Below, one piece after another: positions 25,516 through 34,089 of a DNA stretch of 64,000 nt; within the stretch, counting starts at the first letter, position 1, and each line of letters starts with the position of its first letter. Origin of the DNA: JASLZO01 sp965247995 (GTDB lineage: Bacteria > Chloroflexota > Dehalococcoidia > UBA6926); the NCBI GenBank assembly GCA_965247995.1, contig OZ252041.1, positions 682,001 through 746,000 of the forward strand, given 5' to 3'. Both the position numbers and the translations under genes were made by a program. The notes beneath the pieces are model-generated. The model was not told the origin of the DNA and did no database searches. It was given only the letters and a program-made list of their open reading frames with translations.

Positions 25516-26574
25516 GTGGCGCTCGCGACGACCCTCGGTGTTCGGGCCATCAGCCTCATCGCCGTCCTCTTCGCCGTCCTCACGCTCGTCGTCGTCACGT
25601 TAGGTGCAACCGGCTTCTCCGACAAGATGCTGACCGCCATCGTCCAGGAGGAAATGCGCGGCAGCCGGCAGGCCCTCGCCCAGACCATCCGCGACCCGGC
25701 TCGCCTCGAAGAAGTCCTCGAGGAACGAAAACTCGATCTCGAGGAGTTCTACGGTCTCGACCGCGCCTGGTACACGCGGCTCCCTTCCATGGTCCGCCGC
25801 GTCCTCACCCTCGACCTTGGCTCCGCCCGAAACCTCAAGTCGTTCGACGGCTCCTCACGCGTCATCGACATCGTCCTGGAACGCGTCCCCTACAGCATGC
25901 TGCTCATCACCACTTCCATGAGTATCACCGCGACGCTCGGACTGCTGCTGGGCGCGAAACTCTCGACCATCATCGGGACCCGCCGGGACAGGATGGCCTC
26001 CTACATGGGAGCAGCATCCAACGCCTTGCCTGCGTGGTGGGCCGGAATCCTCATGATCTTCGTCTTCTCGTTCCAGTTCGGACTCTTCCCCGCTCAGGGC
26101 CTCTACAGCAACCCACCGCCTACCGGCGGCTTCACACGAATGCTCGACCTCCTCTGGCACGCCATGCTCCCCATCATCACGCTCGTCATCGTCTCCGTCG
26201 GCGCGTGGACTTACGTCGTCCGGACCATGCTGCTGAACACCGCCCAGGAGTTCTTCGTCACCGCGGCCCGAGCCCGCGGCCTCCCGGAAGGCACGATCAT
26301 GCGCCGCCACATCCTCCGGGTCGCCGCGCCCCCTATCGCCACAAACATCATCCTCGGACTCACCGCCTCCCTCGGCGGCGCGATTCTCACCGAGACCGTC
26401 TTCAACTGGCCCGGCATGGGCCGCCTCTACTTCGACGCCATCACCACCGCCGACGAAGGCGTCATCGTCGCCCTGACCTTCATCTTCACCCTGCTCTACG
26501 TCGCCGCCCGGTTCATCCTGGAAGTCCTCTACGTCGTACTCGATCCCCGCATCCGGTACACGACCCGCTCATGA
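25516..26574 (+). CDS. ABC transporter permease, DppB/OppB-like
   Basis: First membrane subunit of a dipeptide/oligopeptide/nickel-type importer. It has one N-terminal helix (GVRAISLIAVLFAVLTLVVV), an extracytoplasmic loop, then five helices. The inner-membrane EAA-type loop that docks the ATPase reads AARARGLPEGTIMRRHILRVA. The frame opens with TTG at 25441, but GTG at 25516 has GAGGAA six bases before it and gives a normal N-terminus, so it is preferred (352 residues). The extracytoplasmic loop is longer than usual, with a charged stretch RDPARLEEVLEERKLDLEEF. It overlaps the next gene by four bases (ATGA). Confidence 0.92.
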   Translation: MALATTLGVRAISLIAVLFAVLTLVVVTLGATGFSDKMLTAIVQEEMRGSRQALAQTIRDPARLEEVLEERKLDLEEFYGLDRAWYTRLPSMVRRVLTLDLGSARNLKSFDGSSRVIDIVLERVPYSMLLITTSMSITATLGLLLGAKLSTIIGTRRDRMASYMGAASNALPAWWAGILMIFVFSFQFGLFPAQGLYSNPPPTGGFTRMLDLLWHAMLPIITLVIVSVGAWTYVVRTMLLNTAQEFFVTAARARGLPEGTIMRRHILRVAAPPIATNIILGLTASLGGAILTETVFNWPGMGRLYFDAITTADEGVIVALTFIFTLLYVAARFILEVLYVVLDPRIRYTTRS

Positions 26575-28013
26575 GATTCAGCGACGCAGTCCGCGTAGTC
26601 CTCGCCTCCGGCACCGGGAAGGCCGGCATCTCGCTCCTCGCCATCCTCGTGGCCATTTCAGTAGCCGTACCGTTCTTCTTCCCGCTCGACTTCGGGCTCA
26701 GGTCGTGGAACAACCCCGTCGTCTGGGCCGACAACCCCAAAGCCGTGCCTCCCGTTTGGACCGCGCTCGTCGACGGGTCGACGCCGCCCCGCCACCGCGT
26801 CTTCGAAACCGACATCCCGACATCCGTGTTCAGCCAGGAACGGTTCGCCACGCGCACGTACGAGTTCCCGTTCACCTACCACGCCGACACGGCCCCGACT
26901 TTCCTCTCCCTCTCCCTCGGGTCGATGTCTTTTTACGACCGGCCCCCTACCGTGACGATGTCCATCACCAGGCCGGATGGCGCGACCGTGAGGCTCGTCC
27001 AACAGGTCGTCCGCGGCATCAGGCCCGACGAGACCGCGCCGGCTACCCGCTTCGCGGACGCCCCGCAACGCACCTTCCTCAGCGGCGACGCAGCAGCCTT
27101 CCAGGCTGCCGTCCAATTCGCGGTCGACCAGTTCGGCATCGACGTTAGTGAGAGCGCCATCCGCGGGCGGCTCGAAGAGGTCGTGTTCGGCACGCTGGGA
27201 CCCCTCGCATCGGGCGTCGAGGGCCTGCGAGTGTTAGAGGGCGACTACACCGCGACCGTGCGCATCACCACCGCCAACCCACGCGACACTGTGACGTCCG
27301 TGAAGTTCGTGGCCGGCGGCGGCGTCTACGGGCTGATGGGCACCGACTCACAGGGGCGCAACCTCGCCACCGGCCTCCTGTTCGGCTTCCCCGTCGCCCT
27401 GCTCATCGGCATTCTTACCAGCGTCGGCGCCACGACCATCGGCACCTTCTTCGGCATCCTCAGTGGGTTCACCGGCGGCAAGACCGACATCACGATCCAG
27501 CGGGCGTCGGACATCCTCACGAACATTCCCCTGTTGCCGATCCTGATCTTCCTCATCTTTATCCTCGGCCAGAAGCTGTGGCTCGTCATGGCCATCCTGG
27601 TCCTCTTCGGATGGCCCGGATTGACGATCATCCTCCGCTCCATGGTCCTCCAAGTCCGCTCCGGCCAGCTCGTCGAGGCCACCCGGGCGCTCGGAGCGTC
27701 CCGGTGGCGCATCATGTTCCGCCACGTCTTCTTCCAAATGGCCCCGTTCATCATTGCCCAGATGATCTTCTTCACCCCTGCCGCCATACTGGCGGAGGCT
27801 GGCCTCAGCTTCCTCGGCCTCGGTGATCCCTCCCTTCCCACATGGGGGCAGATCCTCGAACAGGGGTTCCGCACCGGCGCAATCTACGTCGGATATTGGT
27901 GGTGGATCCTCCCGCCCGGGATCTTGATCGTCATCACCGCCATGGCCTTCGTCCTGCTCGCCCTCGCGCTCGAACCCGTCCTGAATCCACGGTTGCGGGG
28001 CAGGGCAGCGTGA
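26571..28013 (+). CDS. ABC transporter permease, DppC/OppC-like, with large extracytoplasmic insertion
   Basis: Second permease subunit. The ATG at 26571 overlaps the previous stop. It encodes 480 residues, whereas DppC-type proteins are usually near 300. TM1 is at about residues 18-39. The family's LMGTDSQGRN motif, normally soon after TM1, appears only at about 255-264. The roughly 200 residues between have beta-rich character (PTVTMSITRPDGATVRLV, YTATVRITTANPRDTV) and no helix-forming hydrophobic runs. The EAA loop EATRALGASRWRIMFRHVF and the end LSFLGLGDPSLPTWGQIL are typical. The insertion could be a docking domain for the binding proteins. Confidence 0.92.
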   Translation: MRFSDAVRVVLASGTGKAGISLLAILVAISVAVPFFFPLDFGLRSWNNPVVWADNPKAVPPVWTALVDGSTPPRHRVFETDIPTSVFSQERFATRTYEFPFTYHADTAPTFLSLSLGSMSFYDRPPTVTMSITRPDGATVRLVQQVVRGIRPDETAPATRFADAPQRTFLSGDAAAFQAAVQFAVDQFGIDVSESAIRGRLEEVVFGTLGPLASGVEGLRVLEGDYTATVRITTANPRDTVTSVKFVAGGGVYGLMGTDSQGRNLATGLLFGFPVALLIGILTSVGATTIGTFFGILSGFTGGKTDITIQRASDILTNIPLLPILIFLIFILGQKLWLVMAILVLFGWPGLTIILRSMVLQVRSGQLVEATRALGASRWRIMFRHVFFQMAPFIIAQMIFFTPAAILAEAGLSFLGLGDPSLPTWGQILEQGFRTGAIYVGYWWWILPPGILIVITAMAFVLLALALEPVLNPRLRGRAA

Positions 28014-29014
28014 CTGCGCCCACCACAACCGGCGTCACCCTCCTCGAGATCGCCGACCTTCGCCTCCACTATGCCGGCGAGCGGGGCGTCGTCCGCGCCG
28101 TCGATGGCGTCTCGTTCAGCCTGAAGCGAGGCGAAACACTCGCCATCGTCGGCGAGTCCGGGTCCGGCAAGACCAGCCTCGCGTTGGCTCTCCTCCGCCT
28201 GCTCCCACGAAACGTCGCCGCGTACGACGGCTCAGTCACACTCAACGGCGAACCGCTCATGGACCTCGATGACACGCGGTTCCGCGAACGCGTCCGCTGG
28301 CGACAGGTTTCCATGGTCTTCCAGGGCGCGACCGAGTCGATGAACCCCGTGTTCAAGGTCGGACCCCAGGTCGCCGAACCCCTCACCGCCCGCGCTGGAA
28401 TGTCCAAGAGGGCCGCATACGCCGTCGCGCGTGACTACCTCGCACTCGTCAAGCTTCCCCCAGAGACCTTCGACCGCTACCCCCACGAGCTCAGCGGCGG
28501 CATGAAACAGCGCGCCGTCATCGCCACCGCGCTTGTCATGGAGCCCAGCCTCGTCATCCTCGACGAGCCAACGTCCGCGCTCGACGTCGGCGTCCAAGCC
28601 CAGATCATGAACCTCTTTAAACGCCTTAAACTCGACCTGGGGCTGTCGTCGCTCTTCATCACGCACGACATCGCACTCGCCAGCGACCTGGCCGACAACA
28701 TCGCCGTCATGTATGCCGGCGAGTTCGTCGAGATCGGTTCTTCCGAAGACGTCCTCACCAGGCCCGCGCACCCGTACACCCAGAAACTCCTCGCCGCCAT
28801 CCCCAGGTTGCGCTCTGACGACCCACTCGAGTTCATCCAGGGCGCGCCCCCCGATCTCACCAACCCCCCAACGGGATGCCGATTCCACCCACGCTGCCCA
28901 TTCGCCTTCGACCGGTGCCGTGAATCCACCCCGCCTCCGATGCCAGCCATCGACGGCGACGCGTCCGCTGCATGTTGGCTGCTCGACCAGAAAACCGGGA
29001 CGCCCACCTCATGA
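28010..29014 (+). CDS. ABC transporter ATP-binding protein, DppD/OppD-like
   Basis: Cytoplasmic ATPase of the importer. Walker A GESGSGKTS, signature LSGGMKQR, Walker B LVILDEPTSALD and the switch histidine in LFITHDIALA are all intact. The C-terminal oligopeptide-transporter extension includes GCRFHPRCPFAFDRC, the cysteine cluster that often holds an iron-sulfur centre in this subfamily. The GTG start overlaps the upstream stop (GTGA), and its own stop overlaps the next ATG, so the four subunits are translationally coupled. 334 residues. Confidence 0.95.
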   Translation: MTAPTTTGVTLLEIADLRLHYAGERGVVRAVDGVSFSLKRGETLAIVGESGSGKTSLALALLRLLPRNVAAYDGSVTLNGEPLMDLDDTRFRERVRWRQVSMVFQGATESMNPVFKVGPQVAEPLTARAGMSKRAAYAVARDYLALVKLPPETFDRYPHELSGGMKQRAVIATALVMEPSLVILDEPTSALDVGVQAQIMNLFKRLKLDLGLSSLFITHDIALASDLADNIAVMYAGEFVEIGSSEDVLTRPAHPYTQKLLAAIPRLRSDDPLEFIQGAPPDLTNPPTGCRFHPRCPFAFDRCRESTPPPMPAIDGDASAACWLLDQKTGTPTS

Positions 29015-30072
29015 CGACCACGCCCGCCAGACGACCACTCCTCAAGCTCGAAGGCGCTGAGATGCACTTCCGCGCCCGTGCACGTCTCTTCCGCACCACC
29101 ATCGTCCGCGCACTCGACGGGGTCGATGTCGACCTCGCTCGTGGCGAGACCCTCGCCATCGTCGGCGAATCAGGGTCGGGAAAGACGACCCTCGGACGCA
29201 TCACTCTCAGACTCCTCGAACCCACCGGCGGGCGCGTCCACTTCGACGGTCAAGACATAACCGACCTCCCCGACTCGCGCCTCAAGGAGTTCCGAAGGCG
29301 TGCCCAGGGCGTCTTCCAGGACCCGTTTACCGCCCTCGACTCCTTCATGACCATCAGACAAATCGTGGAGGAACCCCTCGTCATCCACAACCTCGGAAAC
29401 CGCCGCGACCGCCTCGATCGCGTCGAATGGGCGCTCGACGAAGTCCGCCTCCGCCCAGCCAGCGATTTGCTGGACCGCTACCCCCATACCCTCTCGGGCG
29501 GGCAGCGCCAGCGCGTCGGGATCGCACGGGCCCTCGTCCTCACGCCCGAATACATCCTCGCCGACGAACCCGTCTCCATGATCGACGCCTCCAGCAGGGC
29601 TGAGATCCTCGCCTTGCTAAACGATCTCCAAGAACGCCACGGCGTCGCCTACCTCTACATCACCCACGACATCGCCACCGCACGCCACTTCGCCCCGCGC
29701 ACCGCCGTCATGTACCTCGGACGCATCGTGGAAGAAGGCCCGACCGCCCAGTTGATCGAGCAGCCGCTCCACCCATACACGCAGGGCCTGCTCGCCGCCG
29801 TGCCGGAACCCGACCCCGCCAACCGCCTCGCCGAGCGCGACGTCCTCCCAGGCGAACCGCCCAGCCCAGCGAACGTCCCGGCGGGCTGCCGCTTCCACCC
29901 GCGCTGTCCGGCGTTCATGGCCGGACTCTGCAACGTCATCGATCCCGCTACCGTCGTCGTGAACGATCAGAGTGGTGCGTCGCATTCAGTCGCCTGCCAC
30001 CTGCATACAGAGGAAGGCCACAACTGGCGGCCGTCGGCCCCGGCCGAAACCGCCCCGAGCGACCCCGCCTAA
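29011..30072 (+). CDS. ABC transporter ATP-binding protein, DppF/OppF-like
   Basis: Second ATPase of the importer. Walker A GESGSGKTTLG, signature LSGGQRQRVG and the switch histidine in YITHDIATARHF are intact. Walker B reads YILADEPVSMID, the Asp-Glu-Pro-Val-Ser-Met form usual for DppF. The C-terminal GCRFHPRCPAFMAGLC cluster is present. The frame opens earlier, but ATG 29011, which overlaps the dppD-like stop, is chosen. 353 residues. It ends the operon; no substrate-binding protein is encoded in it, so the SBP cluster upstream is the likely receptor pool (inference). Confidence 0.95.
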   Translation: MTTTPARRPLLKLEGAEMHFRARARLFRTTIVRALDGVDVDLARGETLAIVGESGSGKTTLGRITLRLLEPTGGRVHFDGQDITDLPDSRLKEFRRRAQGVFQDPFTALDSFMTIRQIVEEPLVIHNLGNRRDRLDRVEWALDEVRLRPASDLLDRYPHTLSGGQRQRVGIARALVLTPEYILADEPVSMIDASSRAEILALLNDLQERHGVAYLYITHDIATARHFAPRTAVMYLGRIVEEGPTAQLIEQPLHPYTQGLLAAVPEPDPANRLAERDVLPGEPPSPANVPAGCRFHPRCPAFMAGLCNVIDPATVVVNDQSGASHSVACHLHTEEGHNWRPSAPAETAPSDPA

Positions 30073-30101
30073 GAAAACCGGCCCGGCAACCGCGGGACCG
30101 A

Positions 30102-30551
30102 CTACTGCGTCAACAACTCCTCGACCACGGCGGACACCTCGCGGCCGTCCGCCTTCCCGCGCACCGTGGGCATCAGCTTCCCCATCACACGGCCGCGGTC
30201 TCCCGGCCCCTTGGCTCCAAGGTCCGCGATCACCTTCCGCGCCTCGTCCGCGATTGCATCGCGGGAGAGCTGCTCCGGCAGGTATGCCATCACCACCGCC
30301 AAGCCCGCCTCTTCCTTCTCGGTAATCTCGGGACGACCCGCCTTCTGCGCCTCCTCGATCGCCTCGCGCCGTTGACGGACCTCGCGCGCCAGCACCTCCG
30401 ACGCCTCTGTGTCCGACAGGTCCTCGCCCTTCGCCTTCTCCGCGTTCTGCAGCGCGCTCCGCACCATGCGGATCGCCTCCAAACGCACTTGGTCTCGCGC
30501 TCGCATCGCCGTCTTCTGATCTTCCGTCAACTGGTCTCGAAGCGTCGTCAT
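30102..30551 (-). CDS. GatB/YqeY domain-containing protein
   Basis: A small stand-alone relative of the tRNA-binding tail of the amidotransferase subunit GatB. The family start (LRDQLTEDQKTAMRARDQVRLEAIRMVRSAL) and end (GKLMPTVRGKADGREVSAVVEELL) are both clear. 149 residues, the usual size. ATG 30551 is preferred over the TTG one codon earlier. It converges on the ABC operon, and plsC lies behind it on the same strand. Exact function is not established for the family. Confidence 0.92.
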   Translation of the reverse strand: MTTLRDQLTEDQKTAMRARDQVRLEAIRMVRSALQNAEKAKGEDLSDTEASEVLAREVRQRREAIEEAQKAGRPEITEKEEAGLAVVMAYLPEQLSRDAIADEARKVIADLGAKGPGDRGRVMGKLMPTVRGKADGREVSAVVEELLTQ

Positions 30552-30622
30552 CAAACGTGTGCCCCTCGTTCCGAATCTGAGCCTATTCTACGAATACCGC
30601 CACCACCCACGCGCCTATCCGA

Positions 30623-31300
30623 TCACGCGAACGCCCCACGCACCTCCTCCGGCAACAGCTCCGCGATCCGCCGCATGATCACGTCCGCCGCGTCGCGCAG
30701 CGTCTCACGGTCCGTCGCCGACCCGCCCGCCGGCAGCACAAACGGCTCCCCGATACGGACCGACACCACAGGTCGCCGCATCAGCGTCCACGGCGTGACC
30801 CGCGCTCCAGCGATCCCGTGGATACCAACAGGGAGAATCGGCGTCCCCTCCGCAGCTAATGCCAGATACGCCGAACCCGCCAGCGGCGCCTGGAGCGCTC
30901 CCGTGCGGCTCCGCGTTCCCTCCGGAAACAACCCCACCGTCCCACCGGCCTCCAGGTGCCCCAACGCCCGGCCCATCGCCCGACGGTCCAGCCGTGCCCG
31001 GTCCAGAGGGATCAGCCCGTAGTGCAGGTAGCACCACCGTTGCCACCATCGCGTACGCTCGATCAACTCCCGCTTCGCCAGGAACAGCACCTGTCGGTCC
31101 GGGATGCTCACGTTGATCAGCGGCGGATCTATCGCATGGATGTGGTTCGACACCACCAACAACGGCCCCGACGTGGGCACATGCTCCACCCCATCGACGC
31201 GCCGTCGCGTCGCGAGCCGGAACACACCCGCCATGAACCCGTTCGCGATCCGGTAGCTCAGCGGCGGCCGAGGACCCCTCCCCTCACCTGACACAACCAC
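30623..31300 (-). CDS. 1-acyl-sn-glycerol-3-phosphate acyltransferase (PlsC-like)
   Basis: Adds the second acyl chain to lysophosphatidate at the membrane. The catalytic H-x4-D motif is SNHIHAIDPP (His53, Asp58) and the glycerol-phosphate-binding motif is LFPEGTRSRTG. RMVD-type spacing and IPLDRARLDRRAMGRAL between them are typical. 225 residues, with no extra membrane domain. It sits 23 bases upstream of, and on the same strand as, the end of the MaoC-like gene. The family also includes acyltransferases for other lysolipids. Confidence 0.88.
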   Translation of the reverse strand: MVVSGEGRGPRPPLSYRIANGFMAGVFRLATRRRVDGVEHVPTSGPLLVVSNHIHAIDPPLINVSIPDRQVLFLAKRELIERTRWWQRWCYLHYGLIPLDRARLDRRAMGRALGHLEAGGTVGLFPEGTRSRTGALQAPLAGSAYLALAAEGTPILPVGIHGIAGARVTPWTLMRRPVVSVRIGEPFVLPAGGSATDRETLRDAADVIMRRIAELLPEEVRGAFA

Positions 31301-31323
31301 CGCCGTTATCGTGCCTCCGGCGC

Positions 31324-32406
31324 TTACGCCCCCTTCGACGGAACAGTCACCACCACCGGTCCGGGGCCAACGCTGACCCCGCCCGAATGCTCGCTCCGTA
31401 TTTCGAGTTCGACGAAGTTCTCCCCGTCAGCCTGCCACTTCCGCACGACTGTCCCTTGCGTGACAACCTGTTCACCAACGGGATTGAAGATCCGCATCCG
31501 GAACGGCCCGACCTTGCGAATCGTTCCAGCCAGTCCGATGAACTCGCGCACCGTGCGCTCCCACATCCCCTGGATGAACACGTTGTTCGCATACATCTCC
31601 GGAGCGCCTTGGCCCTGCGCGATCTCCGTGTTGTGGTGGATCGGCGTAAAGTCCCGGTTCGCCCCAGCCTCGATCACGAGCCGCTGCACCGTGATGTTCG
31701 TCACCACCGGCGGCACCGCGTCCCCTTCGTTGATCTCGTCAAAGGTCCGCTGCCGGTCCCAGTCAGCAGTGCTCGCCACTGCCGAAGGCACCGTCCGCTC
31801 GACCGCGCCAGCCCGCCCAGCCGGTTGCCGCGTCCCGTCCGGGTGCGGGATGTACCGATAAAGCCCGTTCCTCGTCGTCGCGACCAGGTCGCCGTGCTGG
31901 TTCCGCAGCCAACCCTCGTTCACGAAGAACGCGCCGTACCCAACGCTCGTCTCGCGCACGTTCACAGACACCAACGTTTGGCCGCCGGCCGTCAGTTGAT
32001 CGCCGACGTACACCTGACGCGGATACTCGATCTCGATGTCCGTCGCAAACCCGGCCGTCGTCGGCGGTACCGGCAGCGGGATTCCGCCCGCGTTCCCCAG
32101 CGTGTCCGTCACCGTGTTCCGGTTCGCGTCCGGCCAACGGGTCGAGTCACCCGGCTTCCAGATCGGCGGCGCCGCCAATGTTGAGTTGATCATGCTCACC
32201 GGCGCCGGGATCGTCGGGTGCCCGTACCGCCGCGCGACTTCGTCGTCGTGGTACAGCGGACAGTCCATCTCCAGCGCCTCGCAGAATTTGCGGATCGCCC
32301 CCCGCTCCGCCGGGTCCGCACCCGCCCGCGTTACACCCCCCGAGAAGTCCCGCCCAACCGCCGCCTCCAGGTCCTGCCAGGTATGCTCACGCTGTTCGGT
32401 CGACAT
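31324..32406 (-). CDS. MaoC-like / FAS1-like (hot-dog fold) dehydratase family protein
   Basis: A double hot-dog-fold protein of the MaoC/R-hydratase superfamily, which hydrates or dehydrates acyl-CoA thioesters. Domain 1 (to about residue 165) has FCEALEMDCPLYHDDEVARRYGHPTIPAPVSM, the N-terminal MaoC pattern. Domain 2 has ANRDFTPIHHNTEIAQGQGAPEMYANN, an altered hydratase motif in which Asp and His are kept. An ATG lies 13 codons upstream, but ATG 32406 has AAGGGGG at the right distance and is preferred. 360 residues. It is divergent from the oxidoreductase gene. The substrate is unknown and may be a substituted acyl-CoA. Confidence 0.85.
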   Translation of the reverse strand: MSTEQREHTWQDLEAAVGRDFSGGVTRAGADPAERGAIRKFCEALEMDCPLYHDDEVARRYGHPTIPAPVSMINSTLAAPPIWKPGDSTRWPDANRNTVTDTLGNAGGIPLPVPPTTAGFATDIEIEYPRQVYVGDQLTAGGQTLVSVNVRETSVGYGAFFVNEGWLRNQHGDLVATTRNGLYRYIPHPDGTRQPAGRAGAVERTVPSAVASTADWDRQRTFDEINEGDAVPPVVTNITVQRLVIEAGANRDFTPIHHNTEIAQGQGAPEMYANNVFIQGMWERTVREFIGLAGTIRKVGPFRMRIFNPVGEQVVTQGTVVRKWQADGENFVELEIRSEHSGGVSVGPGPVVVTVPSKGA

Positions 32407-32474
32407 CGTTACCCCCTTGCCCACCGATCGTCCGTTGCTACCCAAATGGTACCCCTAATCGACACGCACCCAGG

Positions 32475-33272
32475 ATGGAGCCACCCACGTACGGCCGCGT
32501 CGGCTCCCGACCACCATCGAACACCATGATCCACGGAAACACCCCCGGCCCGGACGCGACCCGCCATACGGCGACCATCGTCGAGTTGACCGCGCTGACC
32601 CCCACTGTCACGTCCTTCCGTCTCGCCATTGATCCCCCATCCATGCGTTTCCTCCCCGGACAGTGGATCGACCTCCACGTGACCAGCCCCACGGTCGGCG
32701 CACCCACCGTCGGTGGGTTCACCATCGTCTCCACGCCCCAGGAAGCGGAACGCGGGATGATTGAGCTGGCCATCAAGCGCCTCGGTGGCGGTCGCGCCGC
32801 AGCAGAGCTCCGTGACCACGCCGCCATCGGCGACCGCTTCGAAGTCGTCGGCCCCGGTGGCGCATTTTTCCTTCCTCCGGATCCCGGCCCGTCCGTCTTC
32901 CTCATCGCAGGCGGCATCGGCGTCAACCCGCTCATGAGCATGGTCCGCCACCTCCACCAGACAACGGACCCCGTACGCGTCACCCTCGTGTACTCCGCCA
33001 CGACGCCGTCGGAGCTCGTCTTCCGCGAGGAATTGGAAAGGACCGCGGAGCAGGACCCGCGGCTGACCAACGTGTTCACGATCACCGGGACCGATCGGGA
33101 ACCGTGGGAAGGCCGGCGTGGCCGAATCGGCCAACAGCTACTCCAGGATCTCGACAGACCCCAGGGAACCACCTACTACCTCTGCGGCCCCCCGGGAATG
33201 CCGACGGACCTCGCGCGAGCGCTCATCGGCCTCGGCGTCCCCATCGACGCCATCCGTTTCGAGGAGTGGTGA
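32475..33272 (+). CDS. FAD/NAD(P)-binding oxidoreductase (ferredoxin-NADP reductase superfamily, OXNAD1-like)
   Basis: A flavin-dependent electron-transfer protein. The N-terminal beta-barrel has FLPGQWIDLHV, the FAD-binding RxYS position being replaced by GGFTIVSTP. The NAD-binding domain has IAGGIGVNPLMSMVRHL and YYLCGPPGMPTDLARAL, and the C-terminus ends IRFEEW. No ferredoxin or globin domain is fused, so the partner is unknown. The first ATG is used; a second at 32526 is possible and neither has a strong ribosome-binding site. 265 residues. It shares a 68-base divergent intergenic region with the MaoC-like gene. Confidence 0.85.
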   Translation: MEPPTYGRVGSRPPSNTMIHGNTPGPDATRHTATIVELTALTPTVTSFRLAIDPPSMRFLPGQWIDLHVTSPTVGAPTVGGFTIVSTPQEAERGMIELAIKRLGGGRAAAELRDHAAIGDRFEVVGPGGAFFLPPDPGPSVFLIAGGIGVNPLMSMVRHLHQTTDPVRVTLVYSATTPSELVFREELERTAEQDPRLTNVFTITGTDREPWEGRRGRIGQQLLQDLDRPQGTTYYLCGPPGMPTDLARALIGLGVPIDAIRFEEW

Positions 33273-33278
33273 ACGATC

Positions 33279-33935
33279 CTACCGCGGCTCCAGGACCATG
33301 ATCTCCCGTTCGGCGGGCATGTTGTTCGGCGTCACGGAGAGGCGCCCCTGCGGCTCCACTTGCGTCGCGCCCACCTCTCGCAGGAACGGCGCAATATCGC
33401 CCGCGCCACGCTGCTCAGCCGCCCCAGCCTCCAACTGCATCTGTTGCCCCGGCGCTGCCATCGGATACGACATCGGGATCACAAGACGCGGCGAGAGCGA
33501 CGCCAAAACCTCGGACGCAACGCCCGGCGACAACGTCCCCTGACCGCTTACCGGCACGAACACCACGTCCGCCGCGCTGAGCTCTCCGACATCGGCTCCC
33601 GACAGCGCTTGGCCCAGGTGGCCGAGGTGACAAACGTTCACGCCGTCGAGCGTGATCAGATAGCAGACCGTCCGGTGGTTCGCAGGGGGGTTCGCCGGCC
33701 GTACACCCCGGACCAGGACACCCGAGATTTCGTACTCGCCCGGCCGCGTGATCGTTCGAATCGCAGCGCCATCGTCGGTCTCGGTCCCCAGAGCCCCGTC
33801 CTCGGCGCAACTCACGGTCGCGATTTCAGGGGCAACTCCTCGCGAGCCTGCAGACGCACGCTGGGGGTCCGTTATCACCGTGGCCTCGCGGCCCCTGAGC
33901 ATAAACGTTGACCCGCCAAAATAGGTGATATCCAC
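33279..33935 (-). CDS. Metallo-beta-lactamase-fold protein lacking metal ligands
   Basis: Resembles the UPF0173/UlaG-like branch of the metallo-beta-lactamase fold: MDITYFGGSTFMLRGREATVITDP at the start, RPGEYEISGVLVRGV, CHLGHLGQ and LVIPMSYPM. From knowledge of the family, these positions normally read GHSCF, SHDHPDH, CHLGDLGH and PMHY. Here the first His is Gly, the HxHxDH segment is SCAEDGALG, the metal Asp is His and the last His is Ser. All usual metal ligands appear lost, so it is probably not a hydrolase. 218 residues. It converges on the oxidoreductase gene with six bases between. Confidence 0.82.
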   Translation of the reverse strand: MDITYFGGSTFMLRGREATVITDPQRASAGSRGVAPEIATVSCAEDGALGTETDDGAAIRTITRPGEYEISGVLVRGVRPANPPANHRTVCYLITLDGVNVCHLGHLGQALSGADVGELSAADVVFVPVSGQGTLSPGVASEVLASLSPRLVIPMSYPMAAPGQQMQLEAGAAEQRGAGDIAPFLREVGATQVEPQGRLSVTPNNMPAEREIMVLEPR

Positions 33936-34014
33936 AGCCCGTTCACTGTATCAACCGCCCTTCCAGGCGGTCAACGAACGCACCGGTGCGCCCCCCTCAC
34001 GACGCCCTTCCACC

Positions 34015-34082
34015 TTGACACCAGTAGGGGCTGGCAGTAGGCTTGCACCTACGCATTAGCACTCTCGGGCTGAGACTGCTAA
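34015..34082 (+). promoter_or_regulatory. hrcA promoter and CIRCE operator
   Basis: TTGACA (34015-34020), 17 bases, TAGGCT (34038-34043), then the heat-shock operator TTAGCACTC-N9-GACTGCTAA (34056-34082). Its arms match the CIRCE consensus except for one base in the right arm (GAC for GAG). HrcA binding here would autoregulate the operon. Confidence 0.92.
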
Positions 34083-34089
34083 CACCACT

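Noticed and set aside
33926..33936. DnaA box near the hrcA promoter (ATATCCACA)
   Set aside because: Only one near-match, no cluster or AT-rich region, and the skew change lies about 10 kb away.
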